Source: Microvirga zambiensis WSM3693 (GTDB taxonomy: Bacteria > Pseudomonadota > Alphaproteobacteria > Rhizobiales > Beijerinckiaceae). Taken from it: a stretch of DNA of 64,000 bases. The stretch's first letter is position 1. Every line of letters begins with the position of its first letter. The notes beneath the pieces were generated by a model that was not told where the DNA came from, made no database searches, and saw only the letters and a list, made by a program, of their open reading frames with translations. Both the position numbers and the translations under genes were made by a program. The stretch spans positions 1-64,000 of the forward strand of contig NZ_JAERQD010000027.1 in NCBI RefSeq assembly GCF_016735695.1, written 5' to 3'. Positions 1-8,514 of the stretch are shown one piece after another.

Positions 1-149
1 CTCATCCATGCTCTCTGTTGTGCAGACTTTCGGAAGGATCACCCGGTTTAACCAGTGAAGGTAGACTGTACAATTGGATGGGTACTAACCTGTTCCATAC
101 TGGATGTTATGCGAAATCTCGCGCGGCGATTTTCACGCGGGCGAGCGAA

Positions 150-509
150 TTACGGCGCCGCGGTGCGTACCGGATCAGTCCAGGCTTTTACCTTTTCCAA
201 GAACATGACGCCGTGGTCGCTCCCTCGGCTCCATGTCACGCGCGACTGAACTCGTAGTCGTCTGCTGGGGATCTCAAGATTGAACTCGGACGGCAGCTCG
301 CAAGTGTTGAAAAGACGGATTTTGGCTCCCGTATCCGAGAGATCCCGTACGGTACACTCGATGAGCAACGGGTGGTCATCAGACACAATCTGTCCCTTGA
401 GAACAGAGTGCCAGCGCTTCCTTGAACGACGCTCATCCACCGCGGCTGACCCCTTGGACCGTACAACATAACCAGCGCGACGCCAGTTATCGCTGTCCCA
501 AAAGGTCAA
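150..509 (-). CDS. PilZ domain protein
   Basis: Short protein of up to 119 residues made almost entirely of a PilZ domain, the module that in many proteins binds cyclic di-GMP. Visible are the basic N-terminal RRSRKR stretch, then a CTVRDLSDTGAKIRL segment matching the D/NxSxxG core, then beta-strand-like sequence to the end. The ATG is at 509, but the 23 residues before the domain do not look conserved. A GTG at 440 would give a protein starting VDERRSRKR, closer to the usual single-domain rhizobial form. Single-domain PilZ proteins often act as adaptors in motility, polysaccharide or cell-cycle control; the target here is unknown. No partner gene is adjacent. Domain call is good, start uncertain. 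Confidence 0.8.
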   Translation of the reverse strand: MTFWDSDNWRRAGYVVRSKGSAAVDERRSRKRWHSVLKGQIVSDDHPLLIECTVRDLSDTGAKIRLFNTCELPSEFNLEIPSRRLRVQSRVTWSRGSDHGVMFLEKVKAWTDPVRTAAP

Positions 510-634
510 TTTACCCCGACCGACTGATCGGGAGGTTTAACTATGTTAATCGTACACTTCTAATCTTCTTGAGCACAGGATTGTGTCTCATTAGGTCAAG
601 CAAACTCGGTGCTACGTCCTGACATTACCATACT

Positions 635-1081
635 GTGACTTATCGGAAATTCGGGTGCATTGAGTGGGTCGCACACGGCTTCGAGATCGTTCAGTCGATT
701 TTTCCGGGCTGGACCTTTCAACCGCCGGACGCTGTTGCGGCTCAGGGAGTTCATGTCGCGCTCCTGCTTGGAGAGCGTCACGCCCTATCCGATAACCGGC
801 AAAACTGGGGCAAAGCGCTGTCGACCCTGAAAGTTGATCTCCTGCGGAACGGAGAGGTCTTGACCTCCGGCCATGGTCACGATGTTCTTGGGGGCCCAAT
901 CCAGGCTTTCAGATTTCTCGTTCACGAACTGGCGCGCCGCCCGACGGATGATCACCTTCGCTCTGGAGAGATCGTGACGACGGGCACCCTGACCCAAGCC
1001 ATGCCGGCTACTCCGGGAGAGATTTGGACAACGATACTGTCAGACAGCGACCTTGCAGGCATTCAACTCCGCTTCGAATGA
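635..1081 (+). pseudogene. 5'-truncated 2-keto-4-pentenoate hydratase-like gene
   Basis: The reading frame encodes the C-terminal half of a hydratase of the fumarylacetoacetate-hydrolase/MhpD type. Recognisable pieces are EWVAHGFEIVQSIFPGW, GHDVLGGPIQAFRFL and EIVTTGTLTQAMPATPGE. Family members are about 260 residues; only about 148 remain and the N-terminal half, with part of the active site, is absent. A stop lies in frame at 620-622, just upstream of the GTG at 635, and the 120 bases before it do not encode the missing part. It is therefore most likely a remnant, perhaps cut by a past rearrangement. An independently folding short version is possible but less likely. Confidence 0.75.
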
Positions 1082-1444
1082 AGGCCTCGAAGGAGCTTGA
1101 CCCCCGTCATCTCGCCCAGCCCAGGAGCGATCATTCCGCAGATCCGCTTATCGTGGACAGAACAAGGGGACCTCACGTGTATGAAGAGAGCTGATGGTCG
1201 GCGAGGGGCAGTCTCGGCCTCGGCGAGATCGGTACAGAATGACTGAAAGTCTTGGTCCGTTCGGGCGGTTTCCTCGATAGGATGCCCCGGTCTGGGGAAG
1301 TGGCGGCAGCAGCCATGATACTTCGATCCATTAGGGCACCCAGTGCCTCGACTTCTATGACGCTCCCTTGCCAGCCGGGAAAAAACTGAGATCATTTCGG
1401 ACGGCCTTATGTCTGCCGTCCCCTGGAGAGTTGCGAGGGATCTC
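1082..1444. other. gene-free stretch
   Basis: No convincing gene is seen between the hydratase remnant and the DUF6894 gene. A reverse-strand open frame of 127 codons at 1063-1446 has no recognisable motif, reads into both neighbours and is arginine/proline-rich in the way antisense frames in GC-rich DNA usually are. A purine-rich ribosome-binding sequence, GCGAGGGA, lies just before the ATG at 1445. Confidence 0.5.
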
Positions 1445-1927
1445 ATGCCACGCTTCTACCTTCACATTCGCTGCAAAGATGGACGTATCGGTTACGACGA
1501 GTCCGGCCTCGACTACCCGGATGCGGAGACAGCCTGGAGCGCAGTGGTGCGGTCTGCTCAAACCCTCAAACTTGTATTCGAGTCCCACGGCTACGATGCC
1601 CGGAACTATGCCATCGAGGTCGAGGACGAGCTGGGTGAGATCGTTTTCCGCCTGCCGTTCTCCGAACTTCTTGCGCCGTCCTGGCCGCAAACTCACGCCA
1701 CCTACAAAATCGTCGGCGGCCACCTCGGCTGGCTGATTTATCACGATGATGAGTTTGTCGGCGGCTTCGCGAAACGCTCCTCGGCCGAGACGCTGGTCTG
1801 GGAGATGGTCGAGACCCGATGCGCCGAGCGAAAGGCATCGCAAGTCCTAATTGAAGACGAGTTCGGCTGCGAGAAGCACCTTTGCCGCTGTTTCAAGGAA
1901 GTGCCTTCCGGAACACCGCTGTCATAG
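1445..1927 (+). CDS. DUF6894 family protein
   Basis: Protein of 160 residues. The first 80 residues match the DUF6894 pattern common in Hyphomicrobiales: MPRFYLHIRCKDGRIGYDES, then a PDAETAW helix, then AIEVEDELGEIVFRLPF. A second half of about 75 residues (from THATYKIVGG) has no recognised domain; most DUF6894 proteins are only 70-90 residues, so this one is extended. The open frame continues upstream to 1409, but the ATG at 1445 has a clear GAGGGA Shine-Dalgarno and begins exactly at the family's conserved N terminus. Function unknown. A hairpin terminator follows. Confidence 0.75.
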   Translation: MPRFYLHIRCKDGRIGYDESGLDYPDAETAWSAVVRSAQTLKLVFESHGYDARNYAIEVEDELGEIVFRLPFSELLAPSWPQTHATYKIVGGHLGWLIYHDDEFVGGFAKRSSAETLVWEMVETRCAERKASQVLIEDEFGCEKHLCRCFKEVPSGTPLS

Positions 1928-1945
1928 GAACTCCCGATGGTCCCG

Positions 1946-1966
1946 GCGGCGCTTGTTCGCCGCTTT
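1946..1966 (+). terminator. candidate intrinsic terminator after DUF6894 gene
   Basis: Perfect 6-bp GC stem (GCGGCG / CGCCGC) with a 6-base loop, followed by TTT, 18 bases after the stop codon. Short U tract, so strength is uncertain. Confidence 0.5.
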
Positions 1967-2249
1967 AACGCCTAGCTGCCCGCGGCAATGACCGTGATCA
2001 AGGCCTGCCTCCCTGTCAGCAACCGCGAACGCCATATGGGCTGCCGCAAGCTTGGAACGTCTGCCGATGGTACAACTGAGGCGCTAGCCCGAAGGCAGCA
2101 AACCTGCCGGAACCGGACTTTCCGTAAGAGCACCGAATATTAGCGCGCTCGCTTCTCTGTGGACTGCGGGGAAAAATCTCAGACCTTATTGGCTTTCCTA
2201 TCCTGAGAGAGAATGTTCACTGTCCGTTCTAATTGAGCTGGGCAGGATC
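1967..2249. other. gene-free stretch upstream of small HTH gene
   Basis: No coding frame with support is seen here. The 3' part presumably holds the promoter of the HTH/zinc-ribbon pair; no unambiguous -35/-10 pair was recognised. Confidence 0.4.
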
Positions 2250-2435
2250 ATGTCACGGACCACCAAATTGACGGTCGAACAGGTGTTGGAGGCGAGACTG
2301 CGCTACGCAGCCGGCGAGCGAAATCTGAAGAAGCTGGCTCAGACTTACCGGGTCGGACGCTCAACCATAACCAACGCCGTGCTCGGCTATACCTTCAAGG
2401 ATCTGCCCATGCCGCCTCGGGGCCGCCTGTCGTGA
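2250..2435 (+). CDS. small helix-turn-helix protein
   Basis: 61-residue protein. Residues about 7-50 look like a compact HTH: TVEQVLEARLRYAAGE, then LAQTYRVGRSTITNAVLG, the pattern of a resolvase/terminase-small-subunit type recognition helix. Such mini-HTH proteins are common in prophages and integrative elements and may act as a regulator or DNA-packaging relic. Its stop overlaps the GTG start of the next gene (GTGA), so the two are probably translated together. Exact role unknown. Confidence 0.6.
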   Translation: MSRTTKLTVEQVLEARLRYAAGERNLKKLAQTYRVGRSTITNAVLGYTFKDLPMPPRGRLS

Positions 2436-2689
2436 CGAGAGTCGGCGATCTGAAGCGCTTGGGAAAGGAAGGGCTCGAGGTCCACTGCTCTGGCTGCGGT
2501 TGGACCGTCATCCATTGGTGGAAAACCATGCGTGTCGGGGACAGCGCTAGTATTGATGCTGTGATCGGCCGCCTGTGCTGCAAGCGATGCAACCGCCGAC
2601 CTGAGCCCTCGGATGTTCGCCCCTACAGCCAAGCAGATGCTTATGGGCGCATGGGGCTAGGCGGGTATCTCTCTCCGAAGCCGGGTTGA
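2432..2689 (+). CDS. small zinc-ribbon-like hypothetical protein
   Basis: 85-residue protein starting at GTG 2432, overlapping the preceding HTH gene by four bases. It carries a CSGCGW knuckle near residue 20 and CCKRC near residue 50, a four-cysteine spacing that fits a zinc ribbon. No family name is recalled. The coupling to an HTH gene suggests a DNA-binding or regulatory pair, but this is inference. Confidence 0.55.
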   Translation: MTRVGDLKRLGKEGLEVHCSGCGWTVIHWWKTMRVGDSASIDAVIGRLCCKRCNRRPEPSDVRPYSQADAYGRMGLGGYLSPKPG

Positions 2690-3026
2690 GAAGGCCTGTC
2701 GCTCCCGACATATCGAAGGGGTCGTTTTCGTGGGAGAGAGGCCGAAGACATGCTCTCTCCGGCCTCTCGTGCCTGTTCGTAGATTAGGGGGTCACGGCCA
2801 GGCACGCGGACCGTATAGTTGCCGACGCGGCGCTTCGCTTCTGGGCAATAGCCGTACCTCGAATGGGAGGCTAAATTCCTACTGATGAGAATTTTGTTCT
2901 GGTAGCATTCGCCGATCGCTACGAACGGGCCGCCCTGAAATCCACTGACTACGCCCTCGTGGAGGGAACAACTTCTCTCCTAAAGAATTTTTGTCACAAC
3001 AGCACGCATGAGTGATCTTCCCGTTG
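2690..3026. other. intergenic stretch with an inverted repeat
   Basis: No gene is supported. A 9-bp perfect inverted repeat (GAGAGGCCG at 2736-2744 with CGGCCTCTC at 2760-2768) encloses a 15-base loop. It lacks a T run, so it is more likely an RNA hairpin or protein site than a standard terminator. Confidence 0.45.
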
Positions 3027-3056
3027 AGCCCTTCCACCGAGTGTGGAGGGGCTTTT
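3027..3056 (+). terminator. strong intrinsic terminator-like hairpin
   Basis: An 11-bp stem (AGCCCTTCCAC / GTGGAGGGGCT, one G-T wobble), 5-base loop CGAGT, then TTTT. It is well formed for the plus strand, yet the nearest plus-strand gene ends 340 bases upstream, so it may end an unrecognised short RNA or insulate the integrative element's operon, which ends from the other side. Confidence 0.65.
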
Positions 3057-3170
3057 CATGTCGAGCGTCGCCCAGAGCTATTTCGATCACGTTGCTTCTA
3101 TCACGTCAGTCGAGCACGAAGTCCTGGCCTTAACGCGGAGCGGCCTGTTCATCCCTACGCACCTTCTATC
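3057..3170. other. short gene-free stretch at the end of the element operon
   Basis: Between the hairpin and the stop codon of the minus-strand operon. A plus-strand open frame starting at 3043 runs through here and antisense across the repeat-containing gene; it has no recognisable domain and is treated as non-coding. Confidence 0.4.
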
Positions 3171-3677
3171 CTACGAACCTTCATCGCTCCGCCTGAAAAC
3201 CCGCCCGTCCAAAAGCGTCGCGGCTGTCGCCGTGAGGTTGACGACAGCCGCGCCCTTCAAGGCCCAGGCAAGCCCGTCAGCGGCGAACAGATCGGCGGCC
3301 ATCCAACCGAGCGCCGCAGCGGCGTGTCCATGCTGGTCGAGGAAGCGGCCCGCATCGTCTATTGCTCTCTGCCACAAGTCGACGGAGCAGCCTGCCGAGC
3401 AACCGATCTGGAAAGCCGCGAATGCGAGCGAGAAGACGAGCGTGACGCCACCCTCGATTTCCGCGATTGCCTGCCGCTCGGAAGTGTCGTCCTCGGGCTT
3501 TGTGCCAATAGCGCCATTAGTGCCAATAGGTCGGGTTTCAGGGGCTATCGGCACAAACGGCACTATTGGCACAGCACCCGGAAGACTGCTTTCAGTAGCT
3601 ATTGGCTCTATTGGCGCAAACGGCACACGGGTGGCAGAGTCAATCTGTTGCTGCGCGAGGGCGAGCCACTTGCTCAT
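3171..3677 (-). CDS. element protein with proline-isoleucine / IG-T tripeptide repeats
   Basis: 168-residue protein, last gene of the element's replication-like operon; its ATG overlaps the stop of the DUF3987 gene. Residues about 17-60 are low-complexity tripeptide repeats (PFAPIEPIA, then VPIVPFVPIAP, then PIGTNGAIGTK). They are encoded by a 9-bp DNA repeat whose orientation flips midway, giving PI-rich then IG-rich peptide. The C-terminal 100 residues contain alanine-rich helices and two cysteines (IGCSAGCS). No domain is recognised. The position next to DUF3987 suggests a role in element maintenance, but nothing in the sequence proves it. Confidence 0.6.
   Translation of the reverse strand: MSKWLALAQQQIDSATRVPFAPIEPIATESSLPGAVPIVPFVPIAPETRPIGTNGAIGTKPEDDTSERQAIAEIEGGVTLVFSLAFAAFQIGCSAGCSVDLWQRAIDDAGRFLDQHGHAAAALGWMAADLFAADGLAWALKGAAVVNLTATAATLLDGRVFRRSDEGS
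3502..3617. repeat. 9-bp iteron-like repeat array with internal inversion
   Basis: Degenerate copies of CTATTGGCNC. Minus-oriented copies sit at 3502-3511, 3511-3520 (weaker) and 3520-3529, spaced exactly 9 bp. Plus-oriented copies sit at 3544-3553, 3563-3572, 3599-3608 and 3608-3617. All lie inside the 168-residue element gene and keep its frame. It could be just a codon minisatellite, or iterons for element replication, given the adjacent DUF3987 ATPase. Confidence 0.6.
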
Positions 3678-5224
3678 TGACAGCCACTTCCGAATACCGC
3701 CGGGTTGACCTCATAGTTGCGCGCAGTCCGGCCGGGAGCTGCACCGGGTCTCCGGGTGAAGTTTTCTCGGATCAATCCAGCCTCGACGAGAGCAGCACAC
3801 GCAGTTTCCATCGCTGCCGCATCCCGCAGAGATCCGCCGATTTCCCGTCGCAGCGTTCGGGCATTGAATTCCCGCAATCTTGCCCGCCTCAAATGGCGAG
3901 CCAGAGCCATGGCAAGGCGCTCTGGGGTTGGAATGGCAGCATCGCCATACACCCGCTCCGCCATGGGGACGAAATAGCCGTCGAGGAGACCACAGGCGGC
4001 GACCATCGCCTGTCGCGTGATCTGCTCGGGCTCAGGCCCGCCTTCGGCACTCCACCATAGGAACTCCAGAACGGTGGCCAAGCGCAGGGCCTGCCCACGG
4101 GTCTTGCCGAGCGCACCGGAAAACGCTCCGCTGGCATCCTCGGCCCTGGAGAGCATTTCCCGAGAGAACTCCTCGAGCATGTCCTCGGCGTCCCGCGCAA
4201 GGCGGATGACGATCGGCTCAAGATTGCCGCGGGCGTCAGAGCCCAGCGCAAGGCTTGCCAAGCGCTCGAAGGCTTGCTGTGCGGTGCTATCGTCGGCAAT
4301 ATCGCGCGCGATCGTGAACCGAGGCAGGGCATCCGGCCACACCCACAGGAATCGTGCGGGCAGGCCGTCATCCAGACCGTCAATCACGCCAGCCAACTTG
4401 TCGGGCTGAATGCCGCCGATAACCCCGATCGACAGGTGTCGGACATGCAGCGGCTCGCGGTTCTTCATACGATCGATGGTGTATCGGCGCCCACCGTACA
4501 TCTCGATTGCGAACGCCCGATCCGAGCCCCCGCCGCCATACTTGTCGAAGGCTCCGAACCAGCCTGCCAGCTCATCGCGGATCAGAAGCAGACCACGCGG
4601 CAGGGCAGCCGAGAGCGCACCGAGCTTTTCGACCGTTGCGTCCATGACTCGTACCCGTGGACGTACCGGTTCCTCCGGAAGAACGGCGCTTTCCGGCCTG
4701 AGCGGAGTCTCGCCACCATCTCGCATGGCGGCCTTGACCTCCGCCTCCCATGCCTCGCGTTGGGCTTTCGCTGTCTCGCGCTGCATCTCATAGGCGGCAA
4801 CGATCTGCTCGAAATCCGCAGCCATCCGATCCTCCACCTGCTGGAGAGGATGGAATACGGCGCCCATCGCCGGAGACTTGCCAGTAGAAGGTGAGCCGAC
4901 GTTGCAGATCCAGAGAAGCGGCGGCTCGATCCAGGATACGCCGGCCCGTGGCCAGCGGACGTTGGCGAGGAGCGCTCCAGCGGAGGCAAGAAGAGTACTC
5001 GCCACATAATCGACCGGAGCCGAGGCTCCTTGTCCCCAGCGCTCGATCAGACCGGCCCAATGGGAACCCATGAGACTTAGAGGAAAGGCCGGGGCCGGCC
5101 TGCGCCCGTTGCCGAGCAGACTCAGATCAGGTGCAGGCCAGGACGGGCTGTCATTGTACAGGCCGTTTGCTTTCGGACGCGAGGCCGCGACCATGTCTTC
5201 ATTGATTTCGATGAACTGGTCCAT
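3674..5224 (-). CDS. DUF3987 (YfjI-like) ATPase-domain protein
   Basis: 516-residue protein of the DUF3987 family found in prophages and integrative elements, usually beside primase-like genes and thought to act in element replication. A Walker-A-like GSPSTGKSP is at residues 110-118; the helix-rich region about 120-170 (QREAWEAEVKAAMRDGG) is typical of the family. An acidic IRDELAGWFGAFDKY segment near 215-230 resembles the family's Walker B region. The C-terminal 100 residues look like a winged helix (LREFNARTLRREIGGSLRDA). The start at 5224 follows the previous stop by one base, and the 3' end overlaps the next gene by four bases. Family assignment is good; biochemical role is inferred. 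Confidence 0.85.
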   Translation of the reverse strand: MDQFIEINEDMVAASRPKANGLYNDSPSWPAPDLSLLGNGRRPAPAFPLSLMGSHWAGLIERWGQGASAPVDYVASTLLASAGALLANVRWPRAGVSWIEPPLLWICNVGSPSTGKSPAMGAVFHPLQQVEDRMAADFEQIVAAYEMQRETAKAQREAWEAEVKAAMRDGGETPLRPESAVLPEEPVRPRVRVMDATVEKLGALSAALPRGLLLIRDELAGWFGAFDKYGGGGSDRAFAIEMYGGRRYTIDRMKNREPLHVRHLSIGVIGGIQPDKLAGVIDGLDDGLPARFLWVWPDALPRFTIARDIADDSTAQQAFERLASLALGSDARGNLEPIVIRLARDAEDMLEEFSREMLSRAEDASGAFSGALGKTRGQALRLATVLEFLWWSAEGGPEPEQITRQAMVAACGLLDGYFVPMAERVYGDAAIPTPERLAMALARHLRRARLREFNARTLRREIGGSLRDAAAMETACAALVEAGLIRENFTRRPGAAPGRTARNYEVNPAVFGSGCQ

Positions 5225-5225
5225 T

Positions 5226-5804
5226 TCAGGACGCCTTCTTGAAGGTGGAGACGGAAACGAGGATGCGAGGCGCGGGACGCGTGAGAAGCCGCTTCAACTC
5301 GACCCCGTGTTCAGCGTCCTCGGCCAGAAGCGGACCTGCGGCTTCGAGATAATGCGCCGCCGCCTGCGGGCGCACGAGGCAAATGCCGCGCTGCCGGGCT
5401 CTTAGCCAGCCAACAGGGGTGCGATGCACAGGCAAGGCGCCATGATCTGAGAGGCGGGGCGCATTGATCGTATCCTCGCCGAGTGCCCACGCGCGGCCGA
5501 GCCAAGTCGCAAGCTTGCCGAGCTGCGGGCTCCACGCAACGACATCGCGAGCAACACCATGACCATCGGTGACGGGAAAAAGAAACGCCCGTGTGCCGTC
5601 TTTGCCGACCTCGGTGTGACATTCGAATTCGAAGCCGAGGTTATCGAACACCACGTAGTCGGCACGCACGGGTGAAGGCCCCGCAAGCGCGTCGGCCGGA
5701 ATGCCAAGCCGCTCCATTTCTTCGACTTCGCGGGGGAGCAGGTTGTGATTGCAGTCGAACGTCCTGGAGATGCGACCGAGGGCGCTAGCGGAAAGAACGT
5801 TCAT
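5226..5804 (-). CDS. hypothetical element protein
   Basis: 192 residues if it starts at ATG 5804; a longer frame to 5933 overlaps the upstream small gene and is unlikely. The 5804 start overlaps the stop of the 65-residue gene (ATGA), supporting it. Visible features: DYVVFDNLGFEFECHTEVGK in the middle and basic GWLRARQRGICLVRPQAA further on. No domain is recognised with confidence. Its place directly before the DUF3987 gene suggests the same replication or maintenance operon. Confidence 0.6.
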   Translation of the reverse strand: MNVLSASALGRISRTFDCNHNLLPREVEEMERLGIPADALAGPSPVRADYVVFDNLGFEFECHTEVGKDGTRAFLFPVTDGHGVARDVVAWSPQLGKLATWLGRAWALGEDTINAPRLSDHGALPVHRTPVGWLRARQRGICLVRPQAAAHYLEAAGPLLAEDAEHGVELKRLLTRPAPRILVSVSTFKKAS

Positions 5805-5998
5805 TGCTGCGTCTCCGTCGAGATGCCGAGCAACTGGGCGATCAGAGCCGCCTGGGCCAAGCTCACGCGCGCTTCGCGGGCGATGCGAAAGACCGCATAG
5901 GGAACAGAGGTTTCGACCGTATCGAAGCAACACAGGGCGTCGGACGAGTCGCGAAAGGTTTGCCGCTTAACCAGCGGCATGATAGAATTGAATTTCAT
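5801..5998 (-). CDS. small hypothetical element protein
   Basis: 65-residue protein, probably the first gene of the tight operon 5998-3171. It contains a helix-rich AVFRIAREARVSLAQAALIA segment reminiscent of a short HTH or phage regulator, but it is too short to assign. The stop overlaps the next start by four bases. Confidence 0.5.
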   Translation of the reverse strand: MKFNSIMPLVKRQTFRDSSDALCCFDTVETSVPYAVFRIAREARVSLAQAALIAQLLGISTETQQ

Positions 5999-6060
5999 CG
6001 AAAATCACCTTTGAGCCCTGCCCGAGTTCGCACCTCTGGCAGGGCTTCCTCGTGAAGGGA

Positions 6061-6318
6061 TCAGGCGGCGAACTGCTGGCGCTCGGATGTGCTGTTGACG
6101 CGGGGACCGATCTTCGCGGCAGCCCATTCGTCCAAGCCGTCCTGCGGATAAAGGGGGAAGCGACCAGCGTACTCCATGGGCGGGCCGCCGCCGACGCAGG
6201 CTAGTTTGGCCAAGGTGCGCGGGCCGTATGACAAGCCCCACGCTTCTTTCAGATAGTCGCTCGCTGCATCGCGCCGAAAGCGGCGCTTCTGCTTCGAGGA
6301 ACTGCGTTCGATGGACAT
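6061..6318 (-). CDS. AlpA/excisionase-like small DNA-binding protein
   Basis: 85-residue basic protein. It has the layout of phage-type AlpA/MerR-like winged-helix proteins that guide replication or excision genes: basic N terminus RSSSKQKRRFRRDAA, helix DYLKEAWGLSYGPRTLAKLA, then the wing-like VGGGPPMEYAGRFPLYPQ and a DGLDEWAAAKI helix. That last pattern (RxPxYxxxDLDxWxxxK) is common in element-encoded HTH proteins. It lies between the integrase and the DUF3987 operon, a usual place for an excisionase or regulator. Role inferred from fold pattern and position. Confidence 0.65.
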   Translation of the reverse strand: MSIERSSSKQKRRFRRDAASDYLKEAWGLSYGPRTLAKLACVGGGPPMEYAGRFPLYPQDGLDEWAAAKIGPRVNSTSERQQFAA

Positions 6319-6439
6319 TTTAACCTCACGTCATCTAAGAGCGGAGTGCTCGGGTGACGCTGGTCATTCTGGAGATACGAGGCGCTCGCCGCACGTTGGG
6401 CAATTCGGAAATTTTTCATTCGAGTTGCCCAATGTTGGA

Positions 6440-7174
6440 TCATCGAGCATCTATCTCGCCCTTGGGCTTTCTTCGCCGTTTAGCACCGGACTTTATGTTA
6501 GAGAGTGCTTTGACAACCGTCTCTTCACTGTATTGATAGCCGAGTTCATTTGTGACCAAACACGCAAAACGTATATACGGGCCATCCGCTTTGCCGTTAT
6601 CGGCCTTGAAAGTTCTGCTGCGCCCCGCGGGCCGCCTAATCCAGCGTTCGTAAATTTTCGGCAGATGCCTCCCAAGTAGCCAATCGCTGACGCTCTCATC
6701 TTGCCGCCAAGGTGCATCTGGCGTTGTTTGCTCCCGCTTCCGCCGCGCCGCACGAGCTAGGCGAGCTAAGCCGAAAACTAATCCCGTGACGGACGGTGCT
6801 GGGTCTCTCCGCTGCCGGCGCAGACCACCTTCTCCAAGCGGAAACACTTGACCAAGCTCCTGTTGCGCCCACCTGCCTACATCGTCTGATAGAAGCCTTC
6901 TCAGCCTCCTGGCGGTTCGCTCGATTTTCTCGAGGCGCTCTACACGTTCACGCCAAGTCCGACTGCTATCTAGTTCAGCCAGGCTGGCCGCGAGGACACC
7001 GGCCATATTGATATCTTCCCGCAAGCGACGCGTGTTGATCCACTTCGGAACATGCTCAAGTCCGACTGCGTCCAAGATGTGATCAACGTTGGCTTGCTGC
7101 TTGGCATAGACCAAACGCTTCTCGCAAGCACGCCGCCGCAGCGATTTTTCTCTTGGAGGCATAGGACTCTGCAT
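6440..7174 (-). CDS. hypothetical protein coupled to integrase
   Basis: 244-residue, strongly basic protein whose ATG at 7174 overlaps the integrase stop codon (TAATG). It has a long arginine-rich helical middle (residues about 70-150) and a C-terminal basic tail, but no catalytic motif or named domain is recognised. Genes of this kind, just downstream of integrases, are often poorly conserved accessory proteins. Confidence 0.5.
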   Translation of the reverse strand: MQSPMPPREKSLRRRACEKRLVYAKQQANVDHILDAVGLEHVPKWINTRRLREDINMAGVLAASLAELDSSRTWRERVERLEKIERTARRLRRLLSDDVGRWAQQELGQVFPLGEGGLRRQRRDPAPSVTGLVFGLARLARAARRKREQTTPDAPWRQDESVSDWLLGRHLPKIYERWIRRPAGRSRTFKADNGKADGPYIRFACLVTNELGYQYSEETVVKALSNIKSGAKRRRKPKGEIDAR

Positions 7175-8514
7175 TACACTACTGCGTCCCCATGCAGCCC
7201 CACGACGTCTGCGCTTGGCAACTCACCTTCCATCGCGGCTGCGATATGCTGTGAGACGCGATCCGCTGCCGAGATCAGGGCCGGGTCCAGCTTGTGGATG
7301 TAGCCTCGTGTCGTACCACCACTCGAGTGCCCGAGCATCGCGCCGATAGTGGCCTCGGTGAACCCGAGGTCATCTGCGACGGATGCAAACGAATGCCGGA
7401 GCCCGTGCGGCGTTAGGGACGCAATGGACGGCTCGGCAACCTGCTGTCCATCTGGAGCTTTAGCGGCTCGTATCCGCTTCCAGGCTTTCGGGAGGCCCTG
7501 GTATGGTTTCAGGGTGCTTTTCGGGTTGTCCAGATCGTACCCGCGTAGGGCCGGGAACACATAGGCGCTGTTGCTGCGCGCCATGGCATCGCGAAGCACT
7601 CTCAAGGCCTCCTTTCCAAGAGGGCGCACGCTTGCGCCCGTCTTCGTGTCGCCAAGCCTCAAGCATGATCCACTCAGATCGCACTCGGCCCGCTTCAGGC
7701 CGGTGATCTCGCTGGCGCGGCAGCCGGTCAGCGCAAACAGACTCATGGCCAGGACTGCCTGCCAGGGCTCGCCTCGCGCATTTGCCGCCGTCAGAGAGCG
7801 GCCCAATGCAGCATACTGTTCGGCATCGAGCCGGATCTTGCGCTTGTTGTATGACGGCAGGACGATGCCGCGAGCTGGGTTGTCTGCCCGGCATCCCTCC
7901 TGGACCGCATAGGTCAGGATCGTGCTGAGCAATGCCATCGTACGGGTCGCGGTGCCCTTGCCTCCCTTTACGATGGCGCGTCCTCGCGCCTTGGTCTTCA
8001 CATCGGTCGCCGTCTTTCCGGCAATCACATCGCGCATGAAGGCCCGCAGGTCTGCGGTTGTCAGATCCTTGACCGTCCGGTGCCCCAGGAGCGGGAGGAT
8101 ATGGCGCTCGGCCCGCCCTCGGTCGGTGGAAAGCGTGGACGCCTTCTTCGGCTTGCCTTTGCGGGTCAGGATGAGCCCCTTCTCCGCACGGTCGAGATAT
8201 TCTCGGCATAGGTCAGCGACCGTGACGGCACTTCTGTCGGCGGCCTTTCGCTCTGCCGGGTCGTCGCCCTTGGCCACATCACCCAACGCCAAGCGTGCTT
8301 GGTGCCGCGCCTGCTCGGCCGTGAATACCCCAAAGCGCCCAATGGTCACCCGACGACTGCGCCCGCTGCGATTCCGATACTGCAGGATGAATGACTTCGC
8401 TCCGGACGGCTTCACCCGCAGCCCAAAGCCCGGTAGCTCATCATCCCAAGCAAACACATCGCCTCCCGCTTTGGGCTGGAGAGCATCGATGACCCGCTTG
8501 GTCAGTTTCGGCAT
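7174..8514 (-). CDS. tyrosine recombinase (P4-type integrase)
   Basis: 446 residues. The N-terminal DUF4102-like domain begins [20 protein letters not shown] and contains [17 protein letters not shown] core-binding domain spans about 95-215, and the catalytic domain from about 225. Active-site residues visible: Arg266 in TGCRASEI, His370-Arg373 in HGLRHSF, His396 in LGHSSGGTT, and nucleophile Tyr405 in TRGYIHK. All expected residues are present, so the enzyme is probably functional. It sits 146 bases from the partial tRNA at 8661-8710, which fits integration into that tRNA. Direct GGTCAA motifs between gene and att site may be arm sites. Confidence 0.95.
   Translation of the reverse strand: MPKLTKRVIDALQPKAGGDVFAWDDELPGFGLRVKPSGAKSFILQYRNRSGRSRRVTIGRFGVFTAEQARHQARLALGDVAKGDDPAERKAADRSAVTVADLCREYLDRAEKGLILTRKGKPKKASTLSTDRGRAERHILPLLGHRTVKDLTTADLRAFMRDVIAGKTATDVKTKARGRAIVKGGKGTATRTMALLSTILTYAVQEGCRADNPARGIVLPSYNKRKIRLDAEQYAALGRSLTAANARGEPWQAVLAMSLFALTGCRASEITGLKRAECDLSGSCLRLGDTKTGASVRPLGKEALRVLRDAMARSNSAYVFPALRGYDLDNPKSTLKPYQGLPKAWKRIRAAKAPDGQQVAEPSIASLTPHGLRHSFASVADDLGFTEATIGAMLGHSSGGTTRGYIHKLDPALISAADRVSQHIAAAMEGELPSADVVGLHGDAVV

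Noticed and set aside
1063..1446. 127-codon minus-strand gene
   Set aside because: No motif; overlaps the ends of two better supported features.
3502..3617. CRISPR array
   Set aside because: Repeat units are only 9-10 bases and contiguous, in coding frame, without spacers or cas genes.
3043..3708. Plus-strand gene of 221 codons
   Set aside because: Runs antisense over the repeat-containing element gene; composition follows the repeat, and the operon on the other strand has ordered overlaps.
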